A stretch of 40,951 nt of DNA from CAADGU01 sp964581605 (GCA_964581605.1 CAZOPF010000050.1:1-40951); one strand, 5' to 3'; shown: positions 1-7,837, counted from the first letter of the stretch. Translations and numbers: made by a program. Notes: generated by a model not told the origin, from the sequence alone.

Positions 1-108
1 CCAACACCAACGCCATCGGCGACGCCACCCTCCCCAACACCAACGCCATCGGCGACGCTCCCGCCCCCGCCTGAATTTGCCGTCTACCTGCCGCTGGTTG
101 TTAAGTAA
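1..108 (+). CDS. C-terminal end of an exported protein with Thr-Pro linker and YLPLVVK tail (5' partial)
   Basis: The open frame enters from the left edge and encodes 35 residues before TAA. The first part is a repeated Pro/Thr/Ser/Ala linker; a 30-base DNA unit is nearly duplicated. The protein ends in EFAVYLPLVVK. Low-complexity TPTP linkers followed by a short hydrophobic YLPLV-type tail are common at the C-termini of secreted or surface proteins in Chloroflexota (family knowledge), so this is probably the end of an exported protein. Its catalytic or binding domain lies outside the window and cannot be named. An inverted repeat at 225-270 could terminate it. Confidence 0.7.
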   Translation, partial: PTPTPSATPPSPTPTPSATLPPPPEFAVYLPLVVK

Positions 109-216
109 CCGTGCAGTAATTATGTAATTGAGTCATTTGGTAATTAGCCGCTTCAATTACTTAATTACCCAATTACCCAATCGCTAATTTATTTGCAAAC
201 GATCACTAAGTGATCG
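104..216 (+). repeat. AT-rich interspersed repeat, copy A
   Basis: This roughly 110-bp element begins GTAACCGTGCAGTAATTATG, passes through TTAGCCGCTTCAATTACTTA and tandem AATTACCC units, and ends with TTTGCAAACGATCACT. Closely matching copies occur at 17229-17343 (same strand) and, reversed, at 1558-1640 and 37966-38067. This copy ends in a perfect palindrome, CGATCACT-A-AGTGATCG (200-216). It has no coding capacity. Confidence 0.85.
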
Positions 217-224
217 GCGTCCGA

Positions 225-270
225 GACATCCGATTTCTCAAGTAACCTTTGGTTGCCGAAATCGGATGTC
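225..270. terminator. Stem-loop between convergent genes, probable bidirectional terminator
   Basis: GACATCCGATTTC (225-237) pairs perfectly with GAAATCGGATGTC (258-270). The loop holds a second small stem, AACC-TTT-GGTT. It lies between the end of the plus-strand exported protein and the end of the minus-strand GT4 gene, so it could serve both. There is no long U tract on either side, so termination is inferred from position and stem strength. Confidence 0.5.
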
Positions 271-282
271 TTCGTTTCTGCA

Positions 283-1557
283 CTACGTGGTCTTCATTAT
301 CATACTCTCCAGCCCGGCGATTTTTTCTTCGAGCAGGGCCAGCGGCTTTTTCCAGTCCACGTTGAAGATGGATTTTTTCTCGTCCATCTGGATGGTGCGG
401 TCAGCCTGTTTGTCTTCAATGGCTTGTTGATAGAGGTCTACCAGTTGTTGGGAGAGGGTCACGATGTCGAATTGGGCGGCTTTGACGGCCGTATTCCCCT
501 GTAACCGCGCGTACAACTCCTCATCCACCAGCACCCGTTCAATGGCAGCCGCCAGCGCCGCGCTGTCATTGGGCGTCAGCACCCCTTGTACTTCGTGATT
601 AACGGCGTCGGATGTGCCGGTGGCGTCTACGGCGACTACCGGTAGTCCGGCAGCCATCGCTTCCAGTGTGACCAATCCTTGCGTTTCTGTAACCGAGGCA
701 AAACAGAAGAGATCGGCCGCTTTCAGGTACGAAGGCACATCATCAAAGGGCACATTCCCGGTAAATGTCACCCGGTCGGCAATGCCTAATTCTTCACTGT
801 ATTTTTCCAGGTCGTGGCGGGCCGGCCCATCCCCCAATAACACCAGACGTACCCCTTGCTTCCGGGCGAATAGAATGGCGACTGCATCCAGCAGGGTAGG
901 CCAGTTTTTCTCTTCGGCCATGCGGCCGACGGAGATGAGGATGGTATCGTCGCCCCAGTTGAGTTGTTGGCGGAGGGCACGGCCGTCAGCAGCCAGATAG
1001 GGTCGTGTATCAATCCCCGTGGGAATCACCGTCAGCCGGTCGTGAATGCCATACGTCGTCTCAATCATCTGCTTGATGCTGGGGCTGGGGGCGATGATGT
1101 GCTGGCACTGCGCCATATAATCGGCAATCCAGCTTTCAATCACCCGGCGCGATGTCTCCTCCGGCAGCCCGATGTAATGGCTGTATTCCTGGTAATAGGT
1201 GTGGTGGGTGAACACCAGCGGCAGCGCTAAATCGCGGGCATGGCGAGCCGCTTCTGTGCCCATCGGGGCGGGGTGGTGGGCGTGAATTACATCCAACTTG
1301 AGCCGGGGCATTAGCCGGTCGGCAAAACGAGAGATAGGGATGGTGAGCGGGTACTTCTGGAAGGGAATTTCCAATGATGGATAGCGAAAGATAAACGGTT
1401 CAGGCTCTTCGTAATCATCTGCGCCCTGGGCAAAAACAAAGACGTTGTGCCCCAATTCCCCCTCCAACGCCTGCCGGAAGCTGTGGATGGAGCGGGTAAT
1501 GCCGTTGGTAAACGGCAGGTAAGTATTGGTGAACATGGCGATGTGCAATCGTTTCAT
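283..1557 (-). CDS. GT4-family glycosyltransferase (diacylglycerol glucosyltransferase-like)
   Basis: The 424-residue protein has the two-Rossmann GT-B layout of GT4 enzymes. Its N-terminal domain starts MKRLHIAMFTNTYLPFTNGI and holds the acceptor-side motif VIHAHHPAPMGTEA. The C-terminal nucleotide-sugar domain starts near residue 205 (ILISVGRMAEEKN) and contains the EX7E signature in SVTETQGLVTLEAMAAGLP. Closest relatives by motif are alpha-monoglucosyldiacylglycerol synthases and PimB/MshA-like retaining transferases; the substrate cannot be fixed. The C-terminal 40 residues, rich in charged residues, exceed the core. It is the last gene of the carbamoyltransferase/SxtJ/DUF5989 run, which suggests envelope glycolipid or polysaccharide work. 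There is no Shine-Dalgarno before the ATG, because a repeat copy abuts the start codon. Confidence 0.88.
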   Translation of the reverse strand: MKRLHIAMFTNTYLPFTNGITRSIHSFRQALEGELGHNVFVFAQGADDYEEPEPFIFRYPSLEIPFQKYPLTIPISRFADRLMPRLKLDVIHAHHPAPMGTEAARHARDLALPLVFTHHTYYQEYSHYIGLPEETSRRVIESWIADYMAQCQHIIAPSPSIKQMIETTYGIHDRLTVIPTGIDTRPYLAADGRALRQQLNWGDDTILISVGRMAEEKNWPTLLDAVAILFARKQGVRLVLLGDGPARHDLEKYSEELGIADRVTFTGNVPFDDVPSYLKAADLFCFASVTETQGLVTLEAMAAGLPVVAVDATGTSDAVNHEVQGVLTPNDSAALAAAIERVLVDEELYARLQGNTAVKAAQFDIVTLSQQLVDLYQQAIEDKQADRTIQMDEKKSIFNVDWKKPLALLEEKIAGLESMIMKTT

Positions 1558-1640
1558 CTAAGTTAGCGATTGGGTAATTAAGTAATTGAAGCGGCTCATT
1601 ACCAACTTACTCAATTACATAATTATTGCACGGTTACTTA
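1558..1640 (-). repeat. AT-rich interspersed repeat, copy B (reverse orientation)
   Basis: Read on the minus strand this is GTAACCGTGCAATAATTATG through GCCGCTTCAATTACTTAATTACCCAATCGCTAACTTA, matching copies A, C and D but stopping before the TTTGCAAACGATCACT end. It fills the whole gap between the carbamoyltransferase stop and the GT4 start. With copy A it brackets the GT4 gene as an inverted pair. Confidence 0.8.
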
Positions 1641-1643
1641 TCC

Positions 1644-3422
1644 CTACTTCCGCACCACATAATTGCCCATTACCAGTGTATCCAGGTCGCTATGGCCGAA
1701 GGTTTTGAGGGCATTGGCGGGGGTATTCACAATGGGTTCACCGCGCAGGTTGAAGCTGGTGTTGATGAGAATGGGCACGGCCGTAGCCTGCCCAAATTGG
1801 TAAACCAGGTCATAATAACGGGGGTTCCAGTCGCGGCGCACGCTTTGCAGCCGCCCCGTGCCCAGATGGTTCACGGCCGGCACCTGCTCGCCTGGCCCTT
1901 CCCGGAAACGTTCAACGGTGAGCATGAAGGGGGTCATTTTGTTGTCTGACGGCCGTGCCATCTCAAAATAATCGGCCACCGCTTCTTCAATAATGACGGG
2001 GGCAAAAGGGCGAAATGGTTCGCGGAACTTGATCTTGGCGTTGATGATCTCTTTCATCTCTGCCCGGCGCGGGTCGGCAATGATGCTGCGGCTGCCCAGG
2101 GCGCGTGGCCCCCACTCAAACCGCCCCTGGAACCAGGCGATCACTTTGCCTTGCAGGATGTCGGCTACGGCCGTTTCCGTCAACTTTGCCTCATCCTCAA
2201 TCCGTTCATAGCGGAAGCCCGTCTCATTGATGGCCTGTTCAATGGCGTTGTCGTCATAGGCCGCCCCCCAATAGTTGTGTTCCTGCACAAACCGGCGTGG
2301 CTGCCCCAGCAGCACATGGTACACATACAACGCTGCCCCTAACGCACCGCCGCTGTCTCCCGCCGCCGGTTGGATGAAGACATCGGTGAAAGGGGTCTCT
2401 TGGAGGATACGGCCGTTGGCCTTACTGTTCAGCCCCACTCCGCCAGCGATACACACATTTGGCAGCCCTGTCTGCTGGTGCAAGGAACGCAGCAATTTGA
2501 GCAACGCCTCCTCCGTCACCAATTGAATGCTGGCAGCAATGTCCGCGTAATGCTGATTCTGTTTCACTTGCGGGTCGTGGGGGTCCAGGCCGGGGTTGGT
2601 CTTGGTGGTGTAAAAATCGTCGCTATGGATGCGCGGTGGGCCGAATAGATCAATAAATTTCTGGTTGTAGGTGTTGGTATGCGAATAATGGTAGCTAAAG
2701 TAATCCATATTCGTCCAAAAGCTGCCATCCTCATACACCTTGAAAATTTTGTCCAGCTTGTCCAGGTAGCGTGGCTCGCCATATGGCGACATGCCCATCA
2801 CTTTATACTCGCCGCTGTTGACGTGGAAGCCCAGGAAGGCGGTGAAGGCGGAATAGAGCAGTCCCAGGGAATGGGGAAAACGTTGCTCCTCAGTCAGAAC
2901 GAGACTGTTTTGGCCCACACGGCCATCCCATACGGCCGTGCCCCGCCCTCGCGCCGCCGTTGTCCATTCCCCCACGCCATCAATGGTCAGCACGGCCGCC
3001 TCCTGAAACGGCGACGCAAAAAACGCACTGGCGGCATGGGAGAGATGATGATCAACAAACAAAATCTTCTCTGGTGGGATACCCACATTTTGCTGAATGT
3101 GCGTTTTCACCCACAACTTGTCGCCCATCCAGGCGATCATCGCTTCGCCAAAGGCGCGCCAAGAGCGGGGAAAGGAGGAAAGCTGCGTCTTGAGAATGCG
3201 CTCAAATTTCAGCAGCGGCTTCTCATAAAAAACCACATAGTCCAGATCATGGGCCGTAATGCCGGCTGTTTGCAGACAAAAGGCAATGGCCTGGTGCGGG
3301 AAATTGGCGTCATGTTTCTGGCGGCTGAAACGCTCTTCTTCGGCTGCCGCCACCAGCTGCCCCTCATGCAGCAGGGCAGCGGCGGCGTCGTGGTAAAAAC
3401 AGGAGATTCCGAGGATGTACAT
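1644..3422 (-). CDS. Carbamoyltransferase, NodU/CmcH/SxtI family
   Basis: The 592-residue protein matches the full length of the NodU/CmcH/TobZ carbamoyltransferases, which move carbamoyl from carbamoyl phosphate via a carbamoyl-adenylate to a hydroxyl of a sugar or natural product. The N-terminal YrdC/Kae1-like part starts MYILGISCFYHDAAAALLHE and carries the metal-binding DHHLSHAASAF motif near residue 123. The C-terminal domain has WFQGRFEWGPRALGSRSI and the terminal INTSFNLRGEPIV motif. It is followed by a GT4 transferase and preceded by SxtJ and DUF5989 proteins, the same neighbours found beside sxtI-type genes. The acceptor is probably a surface sugar (inference). A GGGAGATT tandem repeat runs right up to the ATG, so no Shine-Dalgarno is visible. 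Confidence 0.92.
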   Translation of the reverse strand: MYILGISCFYHDAAAALLHEGQLVAAAEEERFSRQKHDANFPHQAIAFCLQTAGITAHDLDYVVFYEKPLLKFERILKTQLSSFPRSWRAFGEAMIAWMGDKLWVKTHIQQNVGIPPEKILFVDHHLSHAASAFFASPFQEAAVLTIDGVGEWTTAARGRGTAVWDGRVGQNSLVLTEEQRFPHSLGLLYSAFTAFLGFHVNSGEYKVMGMSPYGEPRYLDKLDKIFKVYEDGSFWTNMDYFSYHYSHTNTYNQKFIDLFGPPRIHSDDFYTTKTNPGLDPHDPQVKQNQHYADIAASIQLVTEEALLKLLRSLHQQTGLPNVCIAGGVGLNSKANGRILQETPFTDVFIQPAAGDSGGALGAALYVYHVLLGQPRRFVQEHNYWGAAYDDNAIEQAINETGFRYERIEDEAKLTETAVADILQGKVIAWFQGRFEWGPRALGSRSIIADPRRAEMKEIINAKIKFREPFRPFAPVIIEEAVADYFEMARPSDNKMTPFMLTVERFREGPGEQVPAVNHLGTGRLQSVRRDWNPRYYDLVYQFGQATAVPILINTSFNLRGEPIVNTPANALKTFGHSDLDTLVMGNYVVRK

Positions 3423-3423
3423 A

Positions 3424-3454
3424 GGGGATTGGGAGATTGGGAGATTGGGAGATT
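3424..3454. repeat. Tandem octamer repeat (GGGAGATT)n
   Basis: Three exact GGGAGATT units (3431-3454) follow a partial unit GGGGATT. They lie directly upstream of the carbamoyltransferase start codon and occupy the place of its ribosome binding site. Related AGATT units occur at 12060 and 19855-19885. Confidence 0.75.
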
Positions 3455-3485
3455 AGACAACCTCCTAATCGCTCAATCTCAATTT

Positions 3486-4043
3486 TTATCCTTGTTCCTG
3501 CGCCGCTTCCAACGTGAGGTCGGTGCTTTCTTTGGGGTGCCAGTTAGAGCGAGGTGGGGGTTTTTTGACGGCTAAAGGATCAGAGAACAGGCGCGTACCC
3601 AGGCCAAAGGGGGTGACGACGATGAAGTAAAAAAAGCCCATGAGCAGCCGCCCTTGCACGTTGCCCATGCGCCCGGCGAAGTTATTCCAGCGTTGCCAGC
3701 CGCGTTTGAAGATGTTGTGAGGCACGGCCGTGTCTGCCACCTTTTCCCGTGCATGTTCCGGCAGCTCAGAGGAAGGCAAGACATGGGCATCTTTGTACCC
3801 TGCCAGCCGCACCGCGCCTACCAGATAACCCACCACTACGCCCAGGCCAATGGTCACAGCCAGCAGCGGCAGACGGTCTAGTTGCGGCCGTAGCCAGAAC
3901 AAGGCCAGCCATAATACGGCCACGATGAGCAGGTCGAGTACGGCCGTAGGGTACTCGCGCCGGTTTGCCGCCAGCGTGATTCCAGAGGCATAACTCACCA
4001 TAGTGAGCAAAATAAGAACGATGACGCTTAGGAGTTCCAACAT
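3486..4043 (-). CDS. SxtJ-family membrane protein with extended N-terminus
   Basis: This 185-residue protein has three N-terminal hydrophobic segments (about residues 2-24, 33-51 and 58-82), a polar middle, and a C-terminal part carrying MGNVQGRLLMGFFYFIVVTP followed by FGLGTRLFSDPLAVK. That last pattern (W...iG...s.i.l...Yf.vvTPiGl..rl..kDPl) is what I recognise from SxtJ-type proteins, small membrane proteins encoded next to SxtI-type carbamoyltransferases. It ends 63 bp before the carbamoyltransferase start, in the same direction. The function of the family is unknown; presenting the carbamoyltransferase or its substrate at the membrane is inference. The N-terminal hydrophobic block seems longer than in usual SxtJ proteins. 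Confidence 0.7.
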   Translation of the reverse strand: MLELLSVIVLILLTMVSYASGITLAANRREYPTAVLDLLIVAVLWLALFWLRPQLDRLPLLAVTIGLGVVVGYLVGAVRLAGYKDAHVLPSSELPEHAREKVADTAVPHNIFKRGWQRWNNFAGRMGNVQGRLLMGFFYFIVVTPFGLGTRLFSDPLAVKKPPPRSNWHPKESTDLTLEAAQEQG

Positions 4044-4061
4044 AAGGTGTGAGGATTCAGA

Positions 4062-4090
4062 CCTGACAGGTTTTCTGAAAACCTGTCAGG
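4062..4090. repeat. Perfect stem-loop CCTGACAGGTTTT between two co-directional genes
   Basis: CCTGACAGGTTTT (4062-4074) pairs with AAAACCTGTCAGG (4078-4090) around a 3-base loop. It sits between the DUF5989 stop and the SxtJ start, inside an apparent transcription unit. It could be an attenuating terminator, a transcript stabiliser or a mobile hairpin repeat. No U tract follows the stem on the minus strand. Confidence 0.7.
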
Positions 4091-4098
4091 CCGGGTTG

Positions 4099-4275
4099 CT
4101 AAAACAAGGTATAAATAAACGGCGCAAATGCTGGTGAGGCCGAGGCCAGGATGAGTAGGGCGCCAAAGACGAGCAACACCACAATCATGGGAATGAGCCA
4201 CCACATCTTGCGCTTCCACAAGAAGCCAAATAATTCTCTCAGTACACCAGCACGTGATTTGGTAGATTCTATCAT
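4099..4275 (-). CDS. DUF5989-family small membrane protein (SxtK-like)
   Basis: The 58-residue protein starts MIESTKSRAGVLRELFGFLW, continues KRKMWWLIPMIVVLLVFGAL and ends in a hydrophobic tail. The pattern of a short charged head, LxELxxFLWxRKxWWLxP and a single membrane helix is the DUF5989 family. Such proteins occur with SxtJ and carbamoyltransferases, as here. I chose the ATG at 4275 because GAGGA lies at the right distance; upstream codons to 4314 stay open but have no ribosome site. It is the first gene of the cassette that runs through SxtJ and the carbamoyltransferase to the GT4 gene. Its role is unknown. Confidence 0.75.
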   Translation of the reverse strand: MIESTKSRAGVLRELFGFLWKRKMWWLIPMIVVLLVFGALLILASASPAFAPFIYTLF

Positions 4276-4330
4276 GTTATTCCTCTTCAAAATCTGATGG
4301 GTGACCCCCATCAAAACTCTAATTCGCGGG

Positions 4331-4336
4331 ATTATA
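4331..4336 (-). promoter_or_regulatory. Candidate -10 box for the DUF5989-SxtJ-carbamoyltransferase run
   Basis: The minus strand reads TATAAT about 55 bases upstream of the DUF5989 ATG. No good -35 lies at 16-18 bases; TTGACC is present but too far upstream. A short stem GATGGG/CCCATC (4296-4312) lies in the predicted leader. This is weak evidence from one hexamer. Confidence 0.25.
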
Positions 4337-4465
4337 GCTGAGGTTATGGTGAGATGCAGACAAAATCGGTCAAATTTTATTTTGGTGAGTGGTAGCCAAC
4401 ACCAATCACATGTCGGCGGCCGCTCTCGATGGTGACAGTGGAAGGAAACTACCAGGGATATACCC

Positions 4466-6169
4466 TCAAGGGGCGGTTTTCAACATGGCGACCATGGCCG
4501 CTGCGCGTTCGGCCAACACGGGTTGGTTCAAGTCATGCCAGACGGCCGAATAGGCTTCCAATTCCAGAACAGCTTCAGGGATTTGGGAAAGTAGGGCGAA
4601 TGCCTGTGCTGGCTGTCCCTGCCACACATAAGCGTAACCGAGAGATTTGATCACACCACGATGGGCGGGGTCTTGGGTATAGGCTTGTTGTAAATGGAAT
4701 ACGGCCGTTTCTATATCTTGTTCCCAGAGCGCAATCATACCCAATCGTTGGTGAGCCGTGCGATTATTATTATCAAGCGCAAGGGCAGTCTCAAAATGGT
4801 GGCGTGCTGGAGCAAGCAAGTTTGTAAAGTTGCCGTGCCGCCATTCATTCCGGGGCCAGCCAGGCAGCACGGCATGGTCCATCAGCCAGACTCCCTGATA
4901 AGCGTGCCAGTCGGCCATTGTGCGCTGGCGAAAAGCCAATAAGAACATACTCAGCATCAGGAGAATCACGGCCGTGAACCAGATAATCCGCCTGTTAAAG
5001 AATAACAACTCGACTTCCGGTTTAAGACGAGAAACCAAAACGGCCATAGCAGGTGTGAAAAAGAGCAGTGGCGAGCCTAACCCTCCAAACAAACTGTTAT
5101 CCATAAGGCCATGCACGAGGATGATTACCAGACTGGAAAGGGTAGCCCATCGCAGCCAGTACATGTCGCTGTTTTGGGGGTACGGCCGGGCCAGACTTCG
5201 ACGTAGAGCCCCAACCACTTGCCAAAGTGCTCCAACCCAGACAGCTAATACACTCATAGCCCCTACCAGGCCCAGTTCTAAGAGCACATCTAAATAGAAA
5301 TTACTGTAATGCAGAAAAAAATTAGGGACCACCTGCACATATTCAGCATATAAAGCAGGAAACGAAGCCAGCCCGCTGCCCATCCAGGAATAGTCTTGCA
5401 CCAGTCGCCAGGAGCCGACGATCAACGTTATCCTTTCTGTTAAGGTCTGTGTACCAGGCCAACCCTGATTGACGATCTGCCAGGCAGTGATCACCCCAAT
5501 TACGGCAATAACGACTAACAACAGGCCATAAAGCAGACGGCGTGGCAGAGATAAGTAAACAGACAGCCAGTCACTAATGGGCCATAATCCCCACATAGCA
5601 GCTCCCGCTGCCAATGCCAGCCAGGCTCCAACTGAACGGGTGAGAGCCAGGCCAATCAAGGAAATGAACAGGCAAACGGCCGCGCCCAGGCTCAGTTTGC
5701 CATATTTTTCCCGGCGGGCATAAAGTAAAACAGCGAGAGCATAAGGCAGCAGCATAGCGATGTGCCCGGCGACCACATTGGCATGAGGGAGTAGTAGCGG
5801 CCAAAACATTTCCAGGGATATGAACCGATATAGCGGCGGGAAAAATCCACCAAGAAACAGTAGCCCAAGATGCCAAAGAGGCGCGGTCACAAAGAAAATG
5901 GTGAAGCCAACAGCCAGCGGGGCACAGGCTGCGGCTATCCACCAGGCATACCGTCGGGGCACGGCCGTGATGGCATAATAAACCAGTAGAGCCACCACCA
6001 TCACCCAAAACTTATTCAGTGCCAGCCGCGCCGAATAAGAGAGCCAGATACCCATAAATAACGTCAGAAAAAATACCAACAAGGGGAAATCTAGTGGCGT
6101 TCGGCGTAGTTGCATATGCCCAATGCCCGAACGCACTTTGCGCATGGTGCGAGAAAAATGAGTTGTCAT
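4466..6169 (-). CDS. O-antigen ligase/polymerase-like membrane protein with C-terminal TPRs
   Basis: The 567-residue protein has about ten hydrophobic segments between residues 30 and 430, including a central run of LALTRSVGAWLALAAGAAMW type. A large loop follows (about residues 235-290: the TLTERI segment, then GSGLASFPALYAEYVQVVPN). This loop and the distal His in VHGLMDN fit the Wzy/WaaL O-antigen ligase superfamily, which joins lipid-linked glycans at the outer face of the membrane. Residues 445-567 are soluble and read as tetratricopeptide repeats (LALDNNNRTAHQRLGMIALW, then DPAHRGVIKSLGYAYVWQGQ), an arrangement seen in Chloroflexota and cyanobacterial Wzy-like proteins. It lies upstream of the glycan-modifying cassette on the same strand, separated by about 190 bp. 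Substrate unknown. Confidence 0.82.
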   Translation of the reverse strand: MTTHFSRTMRKVRSGIGHMQLRRTPLDFPLLVFFLTLFMGIWLSYSARLALNKFWVMVVALLVYYAITAVPRRYAWWIAAACAPLAVGFTIFFVTAPLWHLGLLFLGGFFPPLYRFISLEMFWPLLLPHANVVAGHIAMLLPYALAVLLYARREKYGKLSLGAAVCLFISLIGLALTRSVGAWLALAAGAAMWGLWPISDWLSVYLSLPRRLLYGLLLVVIAVIGVITAWQIVNQGWPGTQTLTERITLIVGSWRLVQDYSWMGSGLASFPALYAEYVQVVPNFFLHYSNFYLDVLLELGLVGAMSVLAVWVGALWQVVGALRRSLARPYPQNSDMYWLRWATLSSLVIILVHGLMDNSLFGGLGSPLLFFTPAMAVLVSRLKPEVELLFFNRRIIWFTAVILLMLSMFLLAFRQRTMADWHAYQGVWLMDHAVLPGWPRNEWRHGNFTNLLAPARHHFETALALDNNNRTAHQRLGMIALWEQDIETAVFHLQQAYTQDPAHRGVIKSLGYAYVWQGQPAQAFALLSQIPEAVLELEAYSAVWHDLNQPVLAERAAAMVAMLKTAP

Positions 6170-6202
6170 TCTACAGTAAACCGCAAGGAAACCGGGTTAT
6201 TC

Positions 6203-7084
6203 TTACTTGCCTGACGAAATTTCGGCTGCTCGCCATGTGTTTTGCATGAGCATGGCTATGGTCATTGGCCCCACGCCGCCCGGCACCGGCGTAATAGCGC
6301 CAGCCACTTCCACCGCCGATTCATAATGAACATCACCCACCAGCCGATAGCCATTTTTAGCCAGGGGATCATCTACACGGTTAATGCCCACGTCTATCAC
6401 GGCCGTGCCTGGCTTGAGCATATCCCCCGTAATCATCTCTGCCCGGCCAATGGCTGCCACCACAATATCCGCCCGCTGTAAATGCTGCCGCAAATCGCGT
6501 GTCCGGCTGTGGCAAATCGTCACCGTCGCATCCGCCTTTTGCAGGAGCATGGCCATGGGCAGCCCCACGATATTCGACCGCCCCACAATCACCGCCTCCG
6601 CTCCACGCAGTTTGACGCCGGTTTCTTCCAGCAGCACCATACAGCCGGCCGGTGTGCATGGAATAAACAACGGTTCACGCCCTTTCATCGCCAGACGGCC
6701 GATGTTCACCGGATGAAACCCATCTACATCCTTCGTCAGGTCAATCGAATTCAAAATGCTCTCTTCATCAATGTGTTTAGGCAATGGCAACTGCACCAAA
6801 ATGCCGTTAACTTCCGGGTTGGCATTTAGTTCAGCCACCAATGCCTGCACATCTTGTTGGCTGGCATCGGCCGGCAAATGGTGGCCCCAGGAACGAATAC
6901 CTAACGTCTCGCTCATCTTCTGTTTACTGCGTACATAAGTGGCTGAAGCCGGGTCGTCACCCACCAATACCGTTGCCAACCCTGGCGTATAGCCATACGT
7001 TTCCTTCAAATGGGCCACCCCTGCTGCTACTCGCTCCCGTACCTTTTCGGCAATCTTTTTACCATCAATGATTTGTGCTGACAT
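6203..7084 (-). CDS. folD: FolD, methylenetetrahydrofolate dehydrogenase / methenyltetrahydrofolate cyclohydrolase
   Basis: The bifunctional cytosolic enzyme interconverts 5,10-methylene-, methenyl- and 10-formyl-tetrahydrofolate with NADP. All signatures are present in a normal length of 293 residues: VGDDPASATYVRSKQKM with Tyr50, Lys54 and catalytic Lys56; GILVQLPLPKHID; DVDGFHPVNIGRL; the Rossmann motif VIVGRSNIVGLPMAMLLQ; and the C-terminal PVPGGVGPMTIAMLM. A terminator hairpin at 7120-7151 separates it from the upstream gene, so it probably has its own promoter in about 30 bp or is read through. Its stop is 33 bp upstream of the ligase-like gene on the same strand. Confidence 0.97.
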   Translation of the reverse strand: MSAQIIDGKKIAEKVRERVAAGVAHLKETYGYTPGLATVLVGDDPASATYVRSKQKMSETLGIRSWGHHLPADASQQDVQALVAELNANPEVNGILVQLPLPKHIDEESILNSIDLTKDVDGFHPVNIGRLAMKGREPLFIPCTPAGCMVLLEETGVKLRGAEAVIVGRSNIVGLPMAMLLQKADATVTICHSRTRDLRQHLQRADIVVAAIGRAEMITGDMLKPGTAVIDVGINRVDDPLAKNGYRLVGDVHYESAVEVAGAITPVPGGVGPMTIAMLMQNTWRAAEISSGK

Positions 7085-7119
7085 ATCTCCCTTCCATTTG
7101 GATCAATCGCCCAAAAGCA

Positions 7120-7151
7120 AAAAGGCCTCCAGAGAGATGAGGAGACCTTTT
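7120..7151 (-). terminator. Rho-independent terminator downstream of the 66-residue membrane protein gene
   Basis: AAAAGGCCTCC (7120-7130) pairs with GGAGACCTTTT (7141-7151) with one mismatch and a 10-base loop. On the minus strand the stem runs into a T-rich stretch. It lies 29 bases past the stop of the small membrane protein gene. Confidence 0.75.
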
Positions 7152-7179
7152 ATAATTTCGATTTTCAGCCATCATGTGA

Positions 7180-7380
7180 TTACTTGGGCAAAATTCCTGT
7201 GCCCATAAACTTGTCCAGCCATACACCCACTGCGCAGGCAATTGCCAGAGTTGTAAAGCCTGTATACCAGATACCAAACTGCTCCAAATTAGTTTCAGCG
7301 ATAAATTCAATAATGAGCCAGGTAACTGCAAAACCAACGACCGCTGATATTGCCACAAGAGCCAAACGTTTAACCAACAT
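7180..7380 (-). CDS. Small two-helix membrane protein, function unknown
   Basis: The 66-residue protein has two hydrophobic segments, about residues 5-27 (LALVAISAVVGFAVTWLIIE) and 39-55 (GFTTLAIACAVGVWLDKF), joined by a short acidic loop EFIAETNLEQ. I do not recognise a family. The ATG at 7380 is preceded by GGAGAG at a suitable distance, and a good terminator follows the stop. Both support a real monocistronic gene. Its neighbours (folD downstream, response regulator upstream) do not suggest a role. Confidence 0.65.
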   Translation of the reverse strand: MLVKRLALVAISAVVGFAVTWLIIEFIAETNLEQFGIWYTGFTTLAIACAVGVWLDKFMGTGILPK

Positions 7381-7456
7381 GCTTGATTCTCTCCATCTCT
7401 AATTTCTAACCGGATTATTGTGTTTTTTATCACAATTAGGCTGTGAGAGCAATAGT

Positions 7457-7837
7457 TCAATTGCTTTTTCCATTCTCCAGTGCTTCCCGCACATGACGGG
7501 TCAGGTCTTCCGGCGAAATTGGTTTGGTCAGGTAAACTGTAGCGCCAACGCGCAACCCTTTATTGATACTGCCCAGGTCGGTTTTGGCACTCAACATGAT
7601 GATGGGCAAAGCGGCCGTATCGGCATCGGTTCGTAACCTCTCACAAACCGCAAAACCATCCATACCCGGCATCATCACATCTAGCAGAATAATATCAGGA
7701 CGATTCCGCCGCACCTTATCCAGAGCGTCAAAACCATCTTCTGCTTCTGTAACATTAAACCCTGCCCGTACTAACATCAAGCGCAACAAGGTTCGGGCCA
7801 TTGGTTCATCGTCAACTACCAGGACTGATTGGGTCAA
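7457..7837 (-). CDS. Stand-alone receiver-domain response regulator
   Basis: The 126-residue protein is a CheY-like receiver with nothing after it. The acidic pair is Asp9/Asp10 (VLVVDDEPMAR), the phospho-acceptor is Asp53 (IILLDVMMPGMDGF), Ser83 is the switch residue and Lys105 lies in YLTKPIS. The start is TTG, because AGGAG sits five bases upstream and no ATG fits. There is no output domain, so it must act through a partner protein; no histidine kinase is encoded nearby. The next gene upstream on the same strand is a metallo-beta-lactamase-fold protein, itself preceded by a second lone receiver. Confidence 0.93.
   Translation of the reverse strand: MTQSVLVVDDEPMARTLLRLMLVRAGFNVTEAEDGFDALDKVRRNRPDIILLDVMMPGMDGFAVCERLRTDADTAALPIIMLSAKTDLGSINKGLRVGATVYLTKPISPEDLTRHVREALENGKSN

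Noticed and set aside
2679..3575. A 298-residue plus-strand frame opposite the carbamoyltransferase
   Set aside because: It is antisense to a well-recognised enzyme and lacks any ribosome site or family resemblance.
4276..4314. An earlier start for the DUF5989 protein
   Set aside because: The extra 13 codons overlap the leader stem, have no ribosome site, and exceed the family's short N-terminus.
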